Assembly (NCBI RefSeq): GCF_030285625.1
Contig: NZ_CP127294.1
Span: 8,588,001-8,652,000 of the forward strand
Reading direction: 5' to 3'
Origin: Amycolatopsis sp. 2-15
Lineage (GTDB): Bacteria > Actinomycetota > Actinomycetes > Mycobacteriales > Pseudonocardiaceae
Length of the DNA stretch: 64,000 bases
Part shown: piece by piece, positions 26,393 to 34,567 of the stretch
How positions within the stretch are numbered: position 1 is the stretch's first letter
Layout of the letters: every line of letters begins with the position of its first letter
Translations under genes and position numbers: made by a program
The notes under the pieces: model-generated
Database searches by the model: none
What the model saw: only the letters and a program-made list of their open reading frames with translations
Told to the model about the DNA's origin: nothing

Positions 26393-27613
26393 CTACTCCG
26401 CGCACACAGTCCGGTTACGACCACCGGCTTTCGCGCGCCGCACGGCTTTCACGGCGGCTGCGAACACCGCGTCCGCCGTGTCGCCGTCGGCGGGCCGGGC
26501 GGCGACGCCGACGGACACCGTCGCCCACGCGAACTGCGGGCTGCCGTAGGGCGCCTTCAACGCGACGGCCGTCGAGGCGACGCGCAGGCGGATGCGTTCG
26601 GCGATGGCGAGCGCGTCGAACGGCTTGGTACCGGGGAGAAACACGGCGAACTCGCCACCGCCGGAGCGCCCGACGAGGTCGGCGGAGCGGACTTCGTCGC
26701 GCAACGCGTCGGCGATGGCAAGCAGCACGGCGTCGCCGATGCGGCGGCCGTGGAGGGCGTTGACGTCGCCGAAGCGGTCGAGGTCGAGCACCAGCACGGA
26801 GTACGCCGGGGCCGGCTGCGCGCGAGCGGCGTCCCACCAGGCGGACGCGGTCAGGGCGCCCGTGCCCGGGTCGGCCGTCGGCTCGGCGCGCGGGGTGGCG
26901 CCCACGCCACCGCGGTGCAGCACCACGAGCGCCGCGGCGAGCAGCGGCACGACGAGCGGCGAATCCACCACAGCCCAGGCGAGGGCGATGCCCAGCGCGA
27001 CGTCGAACAGCAGCCCCGCCACGCCCTGCGGGTAGCCGCGCACGACCCCGGTGAGCGCAGCGTCGACCAGTGTGAACACAACCGCCGCCACCACGAGCAG
27101 TCCCATCAGGCGGACGTCGCCCAGCGAGCTCGGCGGCACCGGCACCGCCCACGCGAGGAACCGGCCGGCGAGCAGCACGGCCAGCGCCGTCGCCGCCACC
27201 TCGAACACCTGCCGGTACGGCGCGCGCCGCCGCACGCGCAGCCACCGGTGCGCGCCCGAAACCACCGCGAGCACCACGGCGGGCACCGGCGGGAGCACCA
27301 CCGCGCCGGCGAACACCCACGGCGTGCCGAAACCCTGGCCCAGCAACGTTTCCCCACGTCCGCGTTCGGCCGAACGGCTGAGCTCCGCGCTCACCAGCAG
27401 CCCCGCGGCCAGCACGGCGAACCGCGCGGAACCCGTGAGCGGCAGGGGAACCAGCACCGCCACGACGATCGTCGCGGCCAGCGCCACCATGTCGACGCAC
27501 ACCACGAACGCCGCCAGCGCGCGGGTGCGCACGCGCCACAGCCCCCAGTTCGCCACGGCGACGGGAAACCGGCGCCGCTCACCCCCTCCGGCCGTCGCCG
27601 GATCCCCCACCAT
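26393..27613 (-). CDS. Membrane-bound GGDEF-domain protein with degenerate motif
   Basis: A protein of about 406 residues: seven or so N-terminal transmembrane segments (residues roughly 20-240), then a GGDEF domain with YSVLVLDLDRFGDVN and the active-site loop RSGGGEF. The canonical GG(D/E)EF is changed to GGGEF; the missing acidic residue normally binds the catalytic metal, so diguanylate cyclase activity is doubtful. No EAL domain or clear inhibitory-site RxxD precedes the loop. The start is uncertain: ATG 27613 is used, GTG 27634 and an ATG at 27760 are alternatives. It is divergent from the phytase-like gene. Confidence 0.78.
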   Translation of the reverse strand: MVGDPATAGGGERRRFPVAVANWGLWRVRTRALAAFVVCVDMVALAATIVVAVLVPLPLTGSARFAVLAAGLLVSAELSRSAERGRGETLLGQGFGTPWVFAGAVVLPPVPAVVLAVVSGAHRWLRVRRRAPYRQVFEVAATALAVLLAGRFLAWAVPVPPSSLGDVRLMGLLVVAAVVFTLVDAALTGVVRGYPQGVAGLLFDVALGIALAWAVVDSPLVVPLLAAALVVLHRGGVGATPRAEPTADPGTGALTASAWWDAARAQPAPAYSVLVLDLDRFGDVNALHGRRIGDAVLLAIADALRDEVRSADLVGRSGGGEFAVFLPGTKPFDALAIAERIRLRVASTAVALKAPYGSPQFAWATVSVGVAARPADGDTADAVFAAAVKAVRRAKAGGRNRTVCAE

Positions 27614-27816
27614 TTCGGCAAATAGCCGGTTCACCGCGGTTTCGGCACCGTCTTGAGTGTGGCGGCGGTTTTCCGGCCGCCCGGTGAGCCGCAACCGGTT
27701 CCGCTCACCGGAACCCCGGGAATTCACCGACGCGCTACCCGTCGTCCCGAACGGCGTCACGACCGGCGGGTCTACTGAGCCGTCCTTTCACCCAGACCAG
27801 ACAGCGGGGTAGCTCG

Positions 27817-29154
27817 ATGAGACGTGTTGTGGCCGGAATCGGCGGGGCCGCACTGGCGCTGTCAGGGCTGTTCGCCCTGCCGGCGCAGGCGCACGAGGCG
27901 CACGCGACGCAGGACGCGTTCACCACCAAGACCGCCTACGAGCCGCAGGGGCACCTGTCCTCCTACGAGCGGCTGCCCTCGTCGTTCCGCCCGGTGTTCA
28001 CCGAGAACGTCTCGCGCCACGGCGCGCGCACGCTGTCCGACAGCGACGACGGCGACGCCTTGCTGGCGCTGTGGAACACCGCGAAGTCCGAGGGCGTGCT
28101 GACCGGCGTCGGCAAGCAGCTCGGCCCCGACGTGCAGGCGCTGCTCGCCGCCAACGCCCGCGACGGCTACGGCCTGCTCACCCAGGTTGGCCGCGACGAG
28201 ATGCGCACCACCGCGCAGCGCATGGTGCGGCGGCTGCCGTCGCTCTTCGCCGACGCGGCAAAGGGAACGACGCCGAAGATCGACGTCGTCGCGTCGAGCC
28301 AGCAGCGCACGGTGGACAGCGCCAACGAGTTCGTGGCCGGTCTGAAGTCCGCGAAGCCGGGGTTGACGACCACGGCCACCCGCACCGACGACAACCTGCT
28401 CTACTTCCACAAGTCGAACGTCGAGTACAACGACTACGTCGACAACGACCCGCGCGTGGCCGCAGCCGAGAAGGCCGCGACGGACCAGCCGCGCACGCAC
28501 GCCGTGGCGCGTTCGGTGCTGCAGCGCAGCTTCTCGAAGAAGTTCGTGGACGAGATCGCGGCCGGGAAGCACGCGGAGTTCAAGGACGAGATCGCCGCGG
28601 CCGACGCGGTGTACGCGCTGGACCAGGTGACCGTGGACCTGCCGGGCGAGGGCCGCTGGCACTTCGACCGCTACATTACGCCCGACGAGGCCTCGTGGTT
28701 CGGTTACCTCGACGACGTGACTTCGTTCTACGAGAACGGTCCCGCGTTCGCCGGCAGCGACATCACGTACAAGATGGCCGGCGGCCTGCTGAGCGACATG
28801 TTCGCCCAGCTCGACGCCAAGCGCGCCGGCACCACCACGCGGGACGCGGAGCTGCGCTTCACCCACGCCGAGGAGATCTTCCCGCTCGCGTCGTTGCTCG
28901 GCCTGCCCGGCAGCACCGAGCAGCAGCCCGAGAGCGAGCTGTTCACTTACGCGAACAACCCGTTCCGTGGTGCGCAGGTGGCGCCGATGGCCGCGAACAT
29001 CCAGTGGGACCTCTACTCCGACGGCCACACCTACCTTGTGCGCATGCTCTACAACGAGAAGCAGACCGCGTTCAAGGCGAGCTGCGCGCCGGTGCACCGC
29101 GGCAGCTCCTTCTACCGGCTCGACGAGCTCGAGCGTTGTTACGGCCAGTCCTGA
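27817..29154 (+). CDS. Secreted histidine acid phosphatase, MINPP/phytase-like
   Basis: A 445-residue protein with a Sec signal peptide (residues about 1-25, cleaving near AQA). It carries the histidine phosphatase motif SRHGAR (Arg67, His68, Arg71) and a distal His350-Ala-Glu352, the HAE proton donor seen in multiple inositol polyphosphate phosphatases rather than the HD of typical phytases. It would release phosphate from phytate or other phosphomonoesters outside the cell. ATG 27817 follows AGCGGGGTAG. It is a single-gene transcript ended by a hairpin at 29172-29213. Confidence 0.85.
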   Translation: MRRVVAGIGGAALALSGLFALPAQAHEAHATQDAFTTKTAYEPQGHLSSYERLPSSFRPVFTENVSRHGARTLSDSDDGDALLALWNTAKSEGVLTGVGKQLGPDVQALLAANARDGYGLLTQVGRDEMRTTAQRMVRRLPSLFADAAKGTTPKIDVVASSQQRTVDSANEFVAGLKSAKPGLTTTATRTDDNLLYFHKSNVEYNDYVDNDPRVAAAEKAATDQPRTHAVARSVLQRSFSKKFVDEIAAGKHAEFKDEIAAADAVYALDQVTVDLPGEGRWHFDRYITPDEASWFGYLDDVTSFYENGPAFAGSDITYKMAGGLLSDMFAQLDAKRAGTTTRDAELRFTHAEEIFPLASLLGLPGSTEQQPESELFTYANNPFRGAQVAPMAANIQWDLYSDGHTYLVRMLYNEKQTAFKASCAPVHRGSSFYRLDELERCYGQS

Positions 29155-29171
29155 TCCTTCCGCATCACCGA

Positions 29172-29213
29172 GCGAGCCCGTGGCGATCGATCGCCGCGGG
29201 CTCGTTCGCTTTT
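29172..29213 (+). terminator. Terminator after the phytase-like gene
   Basis: CGAGCCCG at 29173-29180 pairs with CGGGCTCG at 29197-29204, extended by inner GGCGATCGATCGCC, followed by TTCGCTTTT. Confidence 0.75.
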
Positions 29214-29270
29214 CCGGGCACGAAAAAGGCACCCTCGTCACGTCCATGATCACCGGTGGATCCCGTTGGC

Positions 29271-29296
29271 ACCACCGACTTTCGGTGGTTTTTTTC
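29271..29296 (+). terminator. Second strong terminator in the same gap
   Basis: ACCACCGA (29271-29278) and TCGGTGGT (29282-29289) form a perfect 8-bp stem with a 3-base loop, followed by seven T residues with one C soon after. It lies only about 60 bases after the first terminator and just upstream of the chitinase promoter, insulating the latter. Confidence 0.85.
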
Positions 29297-29312
29297 TTTC
29301 CGGGCCGGAACC

Positions 29313-29341
29313 TTGACACTTCTCAATGGTCTAGTCCATTG
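29313..29341 (+). promoter_or_regulatory. Probable DasR (dre-like) site and promoter of the chitinase gene
   Basis: CAATGGTCTAGTCCATTG at 29324-29341 is an almost perfect palindrome close to the DasR consensus built on TGGTCTAGACCA. A TTGACA element (29313-29318) lies just upstream. DasR-type GntR proteins repress chitinase genes and respond to glucosamine-6-phosphate, which fits the downstream GH18 gene. Located 111 bases before the start codon. Confidence 0.7.
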
Positions 29342-29451
29342 TGGCGGGCAAGCATCCCACCGAGTGCTCCTCTGAGTTGATACCGCCGCATCAAGCATCG
29401 GAGGTGCTCCACACAAACGCGCTCACGCGTGCGTCCCACGTTGGAGGACCA

Positions 29452-30411
29452 ATGAAACCCCTGCGCCGTCTGGCCACCGTCACGCTCGCCGCGGGCGCCG
29501 CGCTAACCACCACCCTCGGCGTCGCCCCGTCGGCACTGGCCGCACCGGACCCCGTGGTCGCTTCGCCGTACCTGTACCAATGGGGCGGGCAGACCGACCC
29601 CGCCGCGGCCATGTCGGCCACCGGCGTGAAGGCGTTCACGCTGGCCTTCATGCTCGCCGACGGCGGCTGCAACCCGAAGTGGGACGGCAACCGCGACCTG
29701 AACGGTTCGGACGCCACCCTGATCCAAAAGATCCGCTCGGCCGGCGGCGACGTGATCCCGTCGTTCGGCGGCTGGTCGGGCACCAAGCTCGGCTCGCAGT
29801 GCGGGTCGCCGGAGGACCTCGCCGGCGCCTACCAAAAGGTGATTGACGCCTACCAGCTCAAGGCGATCGACCTCGACATCGAGAACACCGACGAGTTCGA
29901 GAACGCGGCGGTGCAGGACCGGATCCTGAACGCCGTGAAGATCACCAAGCAGAAGAACCCGGGCGTGCGCGTCGTCATCACGATGGGCACGAGCCCGCAG
30001 GGCCCGACCGAGTGGGGCAGCCGCCTCATCACGCAGGCGAAGGCGATCGGCGCGAACGTCGACGTCTGGTCGGTCATGCCCTTCGACTTCTCCAGCGGTG
30101 GCGACATGGCCGCGATGACGAAGTCGGCGGTCGACGGTTTGAAGGACCAGCTCAAGTCCGCGTTCGGCTGGAGCGACGACGAGGCCTACCGGCACAGCGG
30201 CCTGTCGTCGATGAACGGCAAGACCGACAACGCCGGGGAGAACGTGTCCGTCGCGAACTTCACCTCGCTCCGCGACTACGCCGCCAGCCACCACCTCGGG
30301 CGCTTCACGTTCTGGGCCACCAACCGCGACTGCAGCGGCGGCGGCGAGTGCAGCGGCATCGACCAGGAGAAGTACGCGTTCACGAAGATCGTGGCCGGGT
30401 ACCAGGGCTGA
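29452..30411 (+). CDS. Secreted GH18 chitinase
   Basis: A 319-residue secreted glycosidase with a signal peptide (cleavage near residue 30, SALA-AP). The GH18 catalytic motif DxDxE is present as IDLDIE with Glu144 as the catalytic acid; SFGGWSG corresponds to the SxGG strand and VWSVMPFDF to the later substrate-binding strand. It hydrolyses chitin or related beta-1,4-GlcNAc polymers. No chitin-binding domain is fused. ATG 29452 follows TTGGAGGACCA. Regulation by DasR is suggested by the upstream palindrome. A terminator follows. Confidence 0.92.
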   Translation: MKPLRRLATVTLAAGAALTTTLGVAPSALAAPDPVVASPYLYQWGGQTDPAAAMSATGVKAFTLAFMLADGGCNPKWDGNRDLNGSDATLIQKIRSAGGDVIPSFGGWSGTKLGSQCGSPEDLAGAYQKVIDAYQLKAIDLDIENTDEFENAAVQDRILNAVKITKQKNPGVRVVITMGTSPQGPTEWGSRLITQAKAIGANVDVWSVMPFDFSSGGDMAAMTKSAVDGLKDQLKSAFGWSDDEAYRHSGLSSMNGKTDNAGENVSVANFTSLRDYAASHHLGRFTFWATNRDCSGGGECSGIDQEKYAFTKIVAGYQG

Positions 30412-30419
30412 GCGTCGGC

Positions 30420-30450
30420 GGGGACCCCGGTTGTTTCGGGGTCCCCGTTT
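30420..30450 (+). terminator. Terminator after the chitinase gene
   Basis: GGGGACCCCG (30420-30429) pairs with CGGGGTCCCC (30437-30446), loop of seven, followed by GTTTC. Confidence 0.75.
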
Positions 30451-30468
30451 CTTCCGGCGAATAGTAGC

Positions 30469-30487
30469 CATGGACATAGTATCCATG
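30469..30487. promoter_or_regulatory. Operator-like inverted repeat upstream of the tandem MarR gene
   Basis: CATGGA (30469-30474) and TCCATG (30482-30487) flank CATAGTA, immediately followed by an AT-rich TACATTATTTTC stretch. The arrangement suggests an autoregulatory MarR site overlapping the promoter. Confidence 0.45.
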
Positions 30488-30499
30488 TACATTATTTTC

Positions 30500-31384
30500 G
30501 TGCGCCTCGAGAACCCGACCACCGGCCACCTCGTGTGGCGGCTGTCCATGAAGTGGCGGGCGGCCGTCGACCGGACCGTGAAGCCGCTCGGCCTGACCCA
30601 CGCCCAATACTCGCTGCTGGCGACGCTCACCGGCCTCGTGGGGCGCGGGGTCCGGCCGAGCCAGCGCGAACTGGCCGACCACACGGGCCTCGAGCCGCTG
30701 CATGTGTCGAAGCTGGCGCGGGCGCTCGAACAGGCCGGCCTCGTCACCCGCCCCCCGGACCCGGACGACCCACGCGCCGTGCGGCTCGACCTCACCGCCC
30801 GGGGCCACGACGTGATCACCGAGGCGATCTCCCTCGTGCGCGACCTGCACGAGGAGCTCACCGCGAACCTCGGCGGTTCCCGCAGCGCGCGGACCCGCCG
30901 GTTCCGCGACACCCTGCAGACGCTGCTGGGTGACGACCCCACCGGAAGCGAGAAGACCATGACCACAGCCCGTGCCGTCGGCGGCCGCGACCTCAACCTG
31001 GCCGCCGCCGCGTCCCGTTCCCTGCTCACCACGCTGCTGGACCGCGAAGGTCTGGACTTCACCGACTACGTGGTCCTCCGGACCGTGGCCAATGGCGCTC
31101 AGCCCGCGGACACCCTGGTAGAGACCATCGCGGCGACGGCTGTCGCGCCCGCCGAAGCAGTGCGCTCGGTGCTCGACCGCCTGGTGACGGCGGGCCGGCT
31201 GACCAGCGGGGACGTCGTCGACGTCACCCCGGTTACGCGCGAGCTGGTCGAACGCGTGACGGCGGACTCGACGGAAGCCGGCGATCGACTGTTCGCGGGC
31301 ATCGCCCCCGAGGACCTGGCGGCAGCGAAACGCGTCCTCGACACGGTGACGGCGCGAGCGGGCGAGATCCGCGCACAGCTCTGA
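30500..31384 (+). CDS. MarR-family regulator with two MarR-like halves
   Basis: A protein of about 294 residues, twice the usual MarR length. The first half has a full winged helix (THAQYSLLATLTG, PSQRELADHTGLEPLHVSKLARALEQAGLVTR, wing PDPDDPRAVRLDLT). The second half (GGRDLNLAAAASRSLLTTLLDREGLDFTDYVVLRTVANG and onward to ALDRL-type helices) looks like a second, more diverged MarR unit, making a covalent pseudo-dimer. The start is uncertain: GTG 30500 would give a leaderless transcript a few bases after the AT-rich -10-like CATTAT; ATGs at 30470 and 30485 are alternatives but overlap the inverted repeat. No target genes are adjacent. Confidence 0.78.
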   Translation: MRLENPTTGHLVWRLSMKWRAAVDRTVKPLGLTHAQYSLLATLTGLVGRGVRPSQRELADHTGLEPLHVSKLARALEQAGLVTRPPDPDDPRAVRLDLTARGHDVITEAISLVRDLHEELTANLGGSRSARTRRFRDTLQTLLGDDPTGSEKTMTTARAVGGRDLNLAAAASRSLLTTLLDREGLDFTDYVVLRTVANGAQPADTLVETIAATAVAPAEAVRSVLDRLVTAGRLTSGDVVDVTPVTRELVERVTADSTEAGDRLFAGIAPEDLAAAKRVLDTVTARAGEIRAQL

Positions 31385-31567
31385 CGGCGGGGCATACGTG
31401 CGGGGTGGTTCGACCTCATCACCCGAGGTCACGGGCCTGGACCACTGACCGGCCGCGGTGTGGTTCAGCCTCGCGGCCGGACCGTTCGCACTCAAAACCC
31501 GAGCCGGAGGGAACTACCCGAACGGGCGAGCGAAATCCTCACCCGTCCGCGACACCTCGTAGTCGCA
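31385..31567. other. Convergent gap
   Basis: Between the tandem MarR gene and the small minus-strand gene. I see no gene, terminator or repeat that stands out. Confidence 0.4.
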
Positions 31568-31834
31568 TCAAGCGGCGACGGTGATCTCCAGCGCGGCGTG
31601 CCCGGCCTCGGTCAATGCGGCGGGCACGCGGCCCGCGGCGTCCGGCACGGCGGGGCGGATGTAACCGCCGTGGGCGAGGTTGTGGGCGGTCATCTGGTCG
31701 CAGCAGGCGAAACCGTCGATGAAGAGGTCGGGCTCGCTGCTCGTGGTCATCTCCGCGCGGTGAGCGGCGACCGCCCTGAGCATCGCCATCGCGCGGTGCG
31801 TCAGCTCGACTGCCGCGCCTTCTGAACCGGACAC
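31568..31834 (-). CDS. Small conserved hypothetical protein
   Basis: An 88-residue protein. The core EPDLFIDGFACCDQMTAHNLAHGGYIRPA followed by ALTEAGHAAL resembles short actinobacterial hypothetical proteins that I have seen without assigned function; the C-terminal part is wing-like, so a small DNA-binding role is conceivable. GTG 31834 is chosen because GAAGAAGG lies about nine bases upstream. No signal peptide or membrane segment. Confidence 0.6.
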   Translation of the reverse strand: MSGSEGAAVELTHRAMAMLRAVAAHRAEMTTSSEPDLFIDGFACCDQMTAHNLAHGGYIRPAVPDAAGRVPAALTEAGHAALEITVAA

Positions 31835-31938
31835 CGGTACCGACCTTCTTCCTGGTGGAGCCACTTACTCGGAGTCATCGTCCGTTGGGCCGAATGTGTT
31901 AACAGCCACATCTTATTAGGCCGAAGTTGTGACGTTCA

Positions 31939-32544
31939 TTAGGCCTCGCCGGTTCCGGACAGTCGCGTCTCCAACGTGTGGGCCCACTCCCGGACGATCT
32001 GGCGCCGGCGGCGGGTGTCGTCGGTCAGCAGGTTGGCGAGGCCGAGGCCGCGGGCCAGGTCCAGGGTGGCCTGGACCAGCTCACGGACCCCGGGCTTTGC
32101 CTCGTCGACGCCCAGCAGCTCCACCGTCACGCGGTGCGCCTCGCGGCCGACGCGCGCTTCCAGCGGCACGAGGGTGCCGCGCAGCTGCTCGTCGCTCGAC
32201 GCGACGGCCCACAGCTGCAGCGCGGCGCGGAACATCGGCCCGGTGTAGAGGTTGAGCACCATCTCCACCACACCGAAGATCCGCGATGCGCCCGTCGGCA
32301 GCCCGTCGGCCTTCGTCCGCAGCTCGGTGATCTGCGATTCCCCGAGCAGCTCCACGGCCGCCGCGACGAGGTCCTCGCGCGTCGGGAAGTGGTGCTGCGC
32401 GGCGCCGCGCGACACGCCGGCGCGCTCGGCGATCACGGCGACCGTGACGCCGTGCCAGCCCCGCTCGCCGATGCAGTCCATCGCCGCCTCGATCAGCCGC
32501 CGGCGAGTGGTGCGGCTGCGCTCCTGCTGCGGTTCCCGGAGCAT
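31939..32544 (-). CDS. TetR-family regulator of the acyl-CoA cluster
   Basis: A 201-residue TetR protein with HTH RSRTTRRRLIEAAMDCIGERGWHGVTVAVIAERAGVSRGAAQHHFPTREDL and a helical C-terminal domain typical of regulators of acyl-CoA catabolism. Its ATG 32544 overlaps the stop of the SDR gene by one base (TGATG), so it is the last gene of the long operon starting at 41755. By position it corresponds to AtuR/LiuR-type local repressors that sense an acyl-CoA intermediate. The palindrome in the divergent promoter at 41826 is a candidate operator. Confidence 0.9.
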   Translation of the reverse strand: MLREPQQERSRTTRRRLIEAAMDCIGERGWHGVTVAVIAERAGVSRGAAQHHFPTREDLVAAAVELLGESQITELRTKADGLPTGASRIFGVVEMVLNLYTGPMFRAALQLWAVASSDEQLRGTLVPLEARVGREAHRVTVELLGVDEAKPGVRELVQATLDLARGLGLANLLTDDTRRRRQIVREWAHTLETRLSGTGEA

Positions 32545-33392
32545 CAGGCCGGATCGACCCAGAAGTCGAGCTGCAGGTCCGCTTCCGACGAGCCGATCCG
32601 GTACTTCGACAGATCGGTGACACCCTCGGCCGCGAGCACCTCGTCGTCGAGGAAGAAGTTGCCGGTCGTCGAGCGGCTGGGCCGGGTCAGGATCGCGTAT
32701 GCGGCGTCGGCCATGATCTCCGGCGTGCGGCTGCGGTCGGCCAACTCCGCGCCCACGACGTTGCGGATCGCCGCGGTGTCGATGGTGGTGCGCGGCCACA
32801 GCGAGTTCGCCGCGATGCCGTCCTTCTTGAGCTCCGCGGCGAGCCCCACGGTCACGAGGCTCATCGAGTACTTCGCGATGCTGTACGCGAGGTGCCCGGC
32901 CGTGAACCACTTCTCGTCGAGGCTGATCGGTGGCGACAGCGTGAGCACGTGCGGGTTGGCCGACTTGCGCAGGTGCGGGATGGCCAGTTTGGACAGCAAG
33001 AAAGTGCCGCGCGCGTTGATGTCCTGCATCAGGTCGTAGCGCTTCATGCTCACCTGCTCAGTGGGCGTGAGGTCGATCGCGCTGGCGTTGTTCACCACGA
33101 TGTCGATGCCGCCGAACTGCTCGACGGTCTTCGCCACGGCAGCGGCCACGCCCTCGTCGTCGCGCACGTCGCCGAGGATGGGCAGCGCCTTGCCGCCGGC
33201 CTTCTCGATGGCCTCGGCCGCGGTGTAGATCGTGCCGGGCAGCTTGGGGTGCGGTTCAGCAGTCTTGGCCAGCAAAGCCACGTTCGCGCCGTCGGCGGCC
33301 GCGCGCAGGGCGATCGCTTCGCCGATGCCGCGGCTGCCGCCGGACATGATGATCGTGCGGCCCGCCAGGGACTTCTCGGTCTTCTCAGACAC
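32544..33392 (-). CDS. SDR oxidoreductase, HSDL2-like
   Basis: A 282-residue SDR with GGSRGIGEAIALRAA, NNASA, and YSIAK as the catalytic Tyr-x-x-x-Lys. The insertion KTAEPHPKLPGTIYTAAEAI and the LSPPISL strand identify the hydroxysteroid-dehydrogenase-like 2 subgroup; the SCP2 domain of human HSDL2 is absent. GTG 33392 is used because AGGAG precedes it by five bases. Such enzymes are regular members of branched or terpenoid acyl-CoA pathways (AtuB/AtuG-like role), likely as hydroxyacyl or alcohol dehydrogenases. Confidence 0.88.
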   Translation of the reverse strand: MSEKTEKSLAGRTIIMSGGSRGIGEAIALRAAADGANVALLAKTAEPHPKLPGTIYTAAEAIEKAGGKALPILGDVRDDEGVAAAVAKTVEQFGGIDIVVNNASAIDLTPTEQVSMKRYDLMQDINARGTFLLSKLAIPHLRKSANPHVLTLSPPISLDEKWFTAGHLAYSIAKYSMSLVTVGLAAELKKDGIAANSLWPRTTIDTAAIRNVVGAELADRSRTPEIMADAAYAILTRPSRSTTGNFFLDDEVLAAEGVTDLSKYRIGSSEADLQLDFWVDPA

Positions 33393-33400
33393 AGTCACTC

Positions 33401-34567
33401 CTAATAGGACTTCGGCAGCCCGAGGCTGTGCTGCCCGACGAAGTTGAGCACCATCTCGCGGCTCACCGGCGCGATCCGCCCGAGTCGCACCGCCGTCACG
33501 AGCGTTCCGAGGCCGTATTCGGTCGCGAGCCCGTTGCCGCCGTAGGTCTGCACGGCCTGGTCCACTGCGTGGATCGCGGCCTCCGCGGCGGCGTACTTGG
33601 CCATGTTGGCCGACTCGCCCGACGCGAAGTCGTCGCCGGAGTCGTAGAGCGAGGCCGCCTTCTGCGTCATCAGCTTCGCCAGCTCCAGCTCGATCTTGAT
33701 CTGCGCCAGCGGGTGCGCCAGCCCCTGGTGCGAGCCGATCGGCGCGCCCCACACCTGGCGCTCGTTGGCGTACGCCACGGCCTTGTCGAGCGCGTAGCGC
33801 GCGGTGCCGAGAGAGAACGACGCGCCCATGATGCGTTCGGGGTTCAGCCCGGCGAACAGCTGCGCGATCGCCGCGTCCTCCTCCCCCACCAGCGCTTCGG
33901 CCGGCAGGTGGACGTCGTCGAGGAACAGCCCGAACTGCTTCTCCGGCGAGACCAGGTCCATCTCGATCTGCTTGAACTCGAAGCCCGGCGTGTCGGTGGG
34001 CACGATGTAGAGCGCGGGCTTGAGCCGGCCCGTCTTCGAGTCCTCGGTACGGCCGACCACGAGTACGGCGTCGGCCTCGTCGACGCCGGAGATGAACACC
34101 TTGCGCCCACTCAGGACCCAGTCGCTGCCGTCGCGGCGGGCGGTGGTGGTGATCTTGTGCGAGTTGGACCCGGCGTCGGGCTCGGTGATGGCGAAGACCA
34201 TCTTCTTGCTGCCGTCGGAAAGTCCCGGCAGCCACTGCTTCTTCTGCTCATCCGTACCGAAGCGCGAGATCACGGTGCCGCAGATCGCGGGCGAGACGAC
34301 CATGAGCAGCAACGGCGAGCCGGCGGCCGCGAACTCCTCCAGCACCGCCGCGAGGTCGGCGATGCCCGCGCCCCCGCCGCCGTACTCCTCGGGCAGGTTC
34401 ACGCCGAGGTAGCCGAGCCGGCCGGCCTCGTCCCACAGTTCGACGGTCTTCTCGCCCGAACGGGCCTTCTTCGAGTAGTACTCGTGCCCGTACTTGCGCG
34501 CCAGTTCCGAAGCCGCCTTGCGCAGCGCCACGCGCTCCTCGGGCTCGACGAAGTTCATCGCGTTCAT
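33401..34567 (-). CDS. Acyl-CoA dehydrogenase
   Basis: A 388-residue FAD enzyme. Signatures are FAITEPDAGSNSHKITTTA (first ACAD motif), a central beta domain, and QTYGGNGLATEYGLGTLVTAVR with the C-terminal motif. It introduces an alpha,beta double bond into a CoA thioester using FAD and electron-transfer flavoprotein. The ATG 34567 overlaps the stop of the carboxylase alpha gene (ATGA). It is one of two different acyl-CoA dehydrogenases in the operon; one may act before and one after the carboxylation step. Confidence 0.93.
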   Translation of the reverse strand: MNAMNFVEPEERVALRKAASELARKYGHEYYSKKARSGEKTVELWDEAGRLGYLGVNLPEEYGGGGAGIADLAAVLEEFAAAGSPLLLMVVSPAICGTVISRFGTDEQKKQWLPGLSDGSKKMVFAITEPDAGSNSHKITTTARRDGSDWVLSGRKVFISGVDEADAVLVVGRTEDSKTGRLKPALYIVPTDTPGFEFKQIEMDLVSPEKQFGLFLDDVHLPAEALVGEEDAAIAQLFAGLNPERIMGASFSLGTARYALDKAVAYANERQVWGAPIGSHQGLAHPLAQIKIELELAKLMTQKAASLYDSGDDFASGESANMAKYAAAEAAIHAVDQAVQTYGGNGLATEYGLGTLVTAVRLGRIAPVSREMVLNFVGQHSLGLPKSY

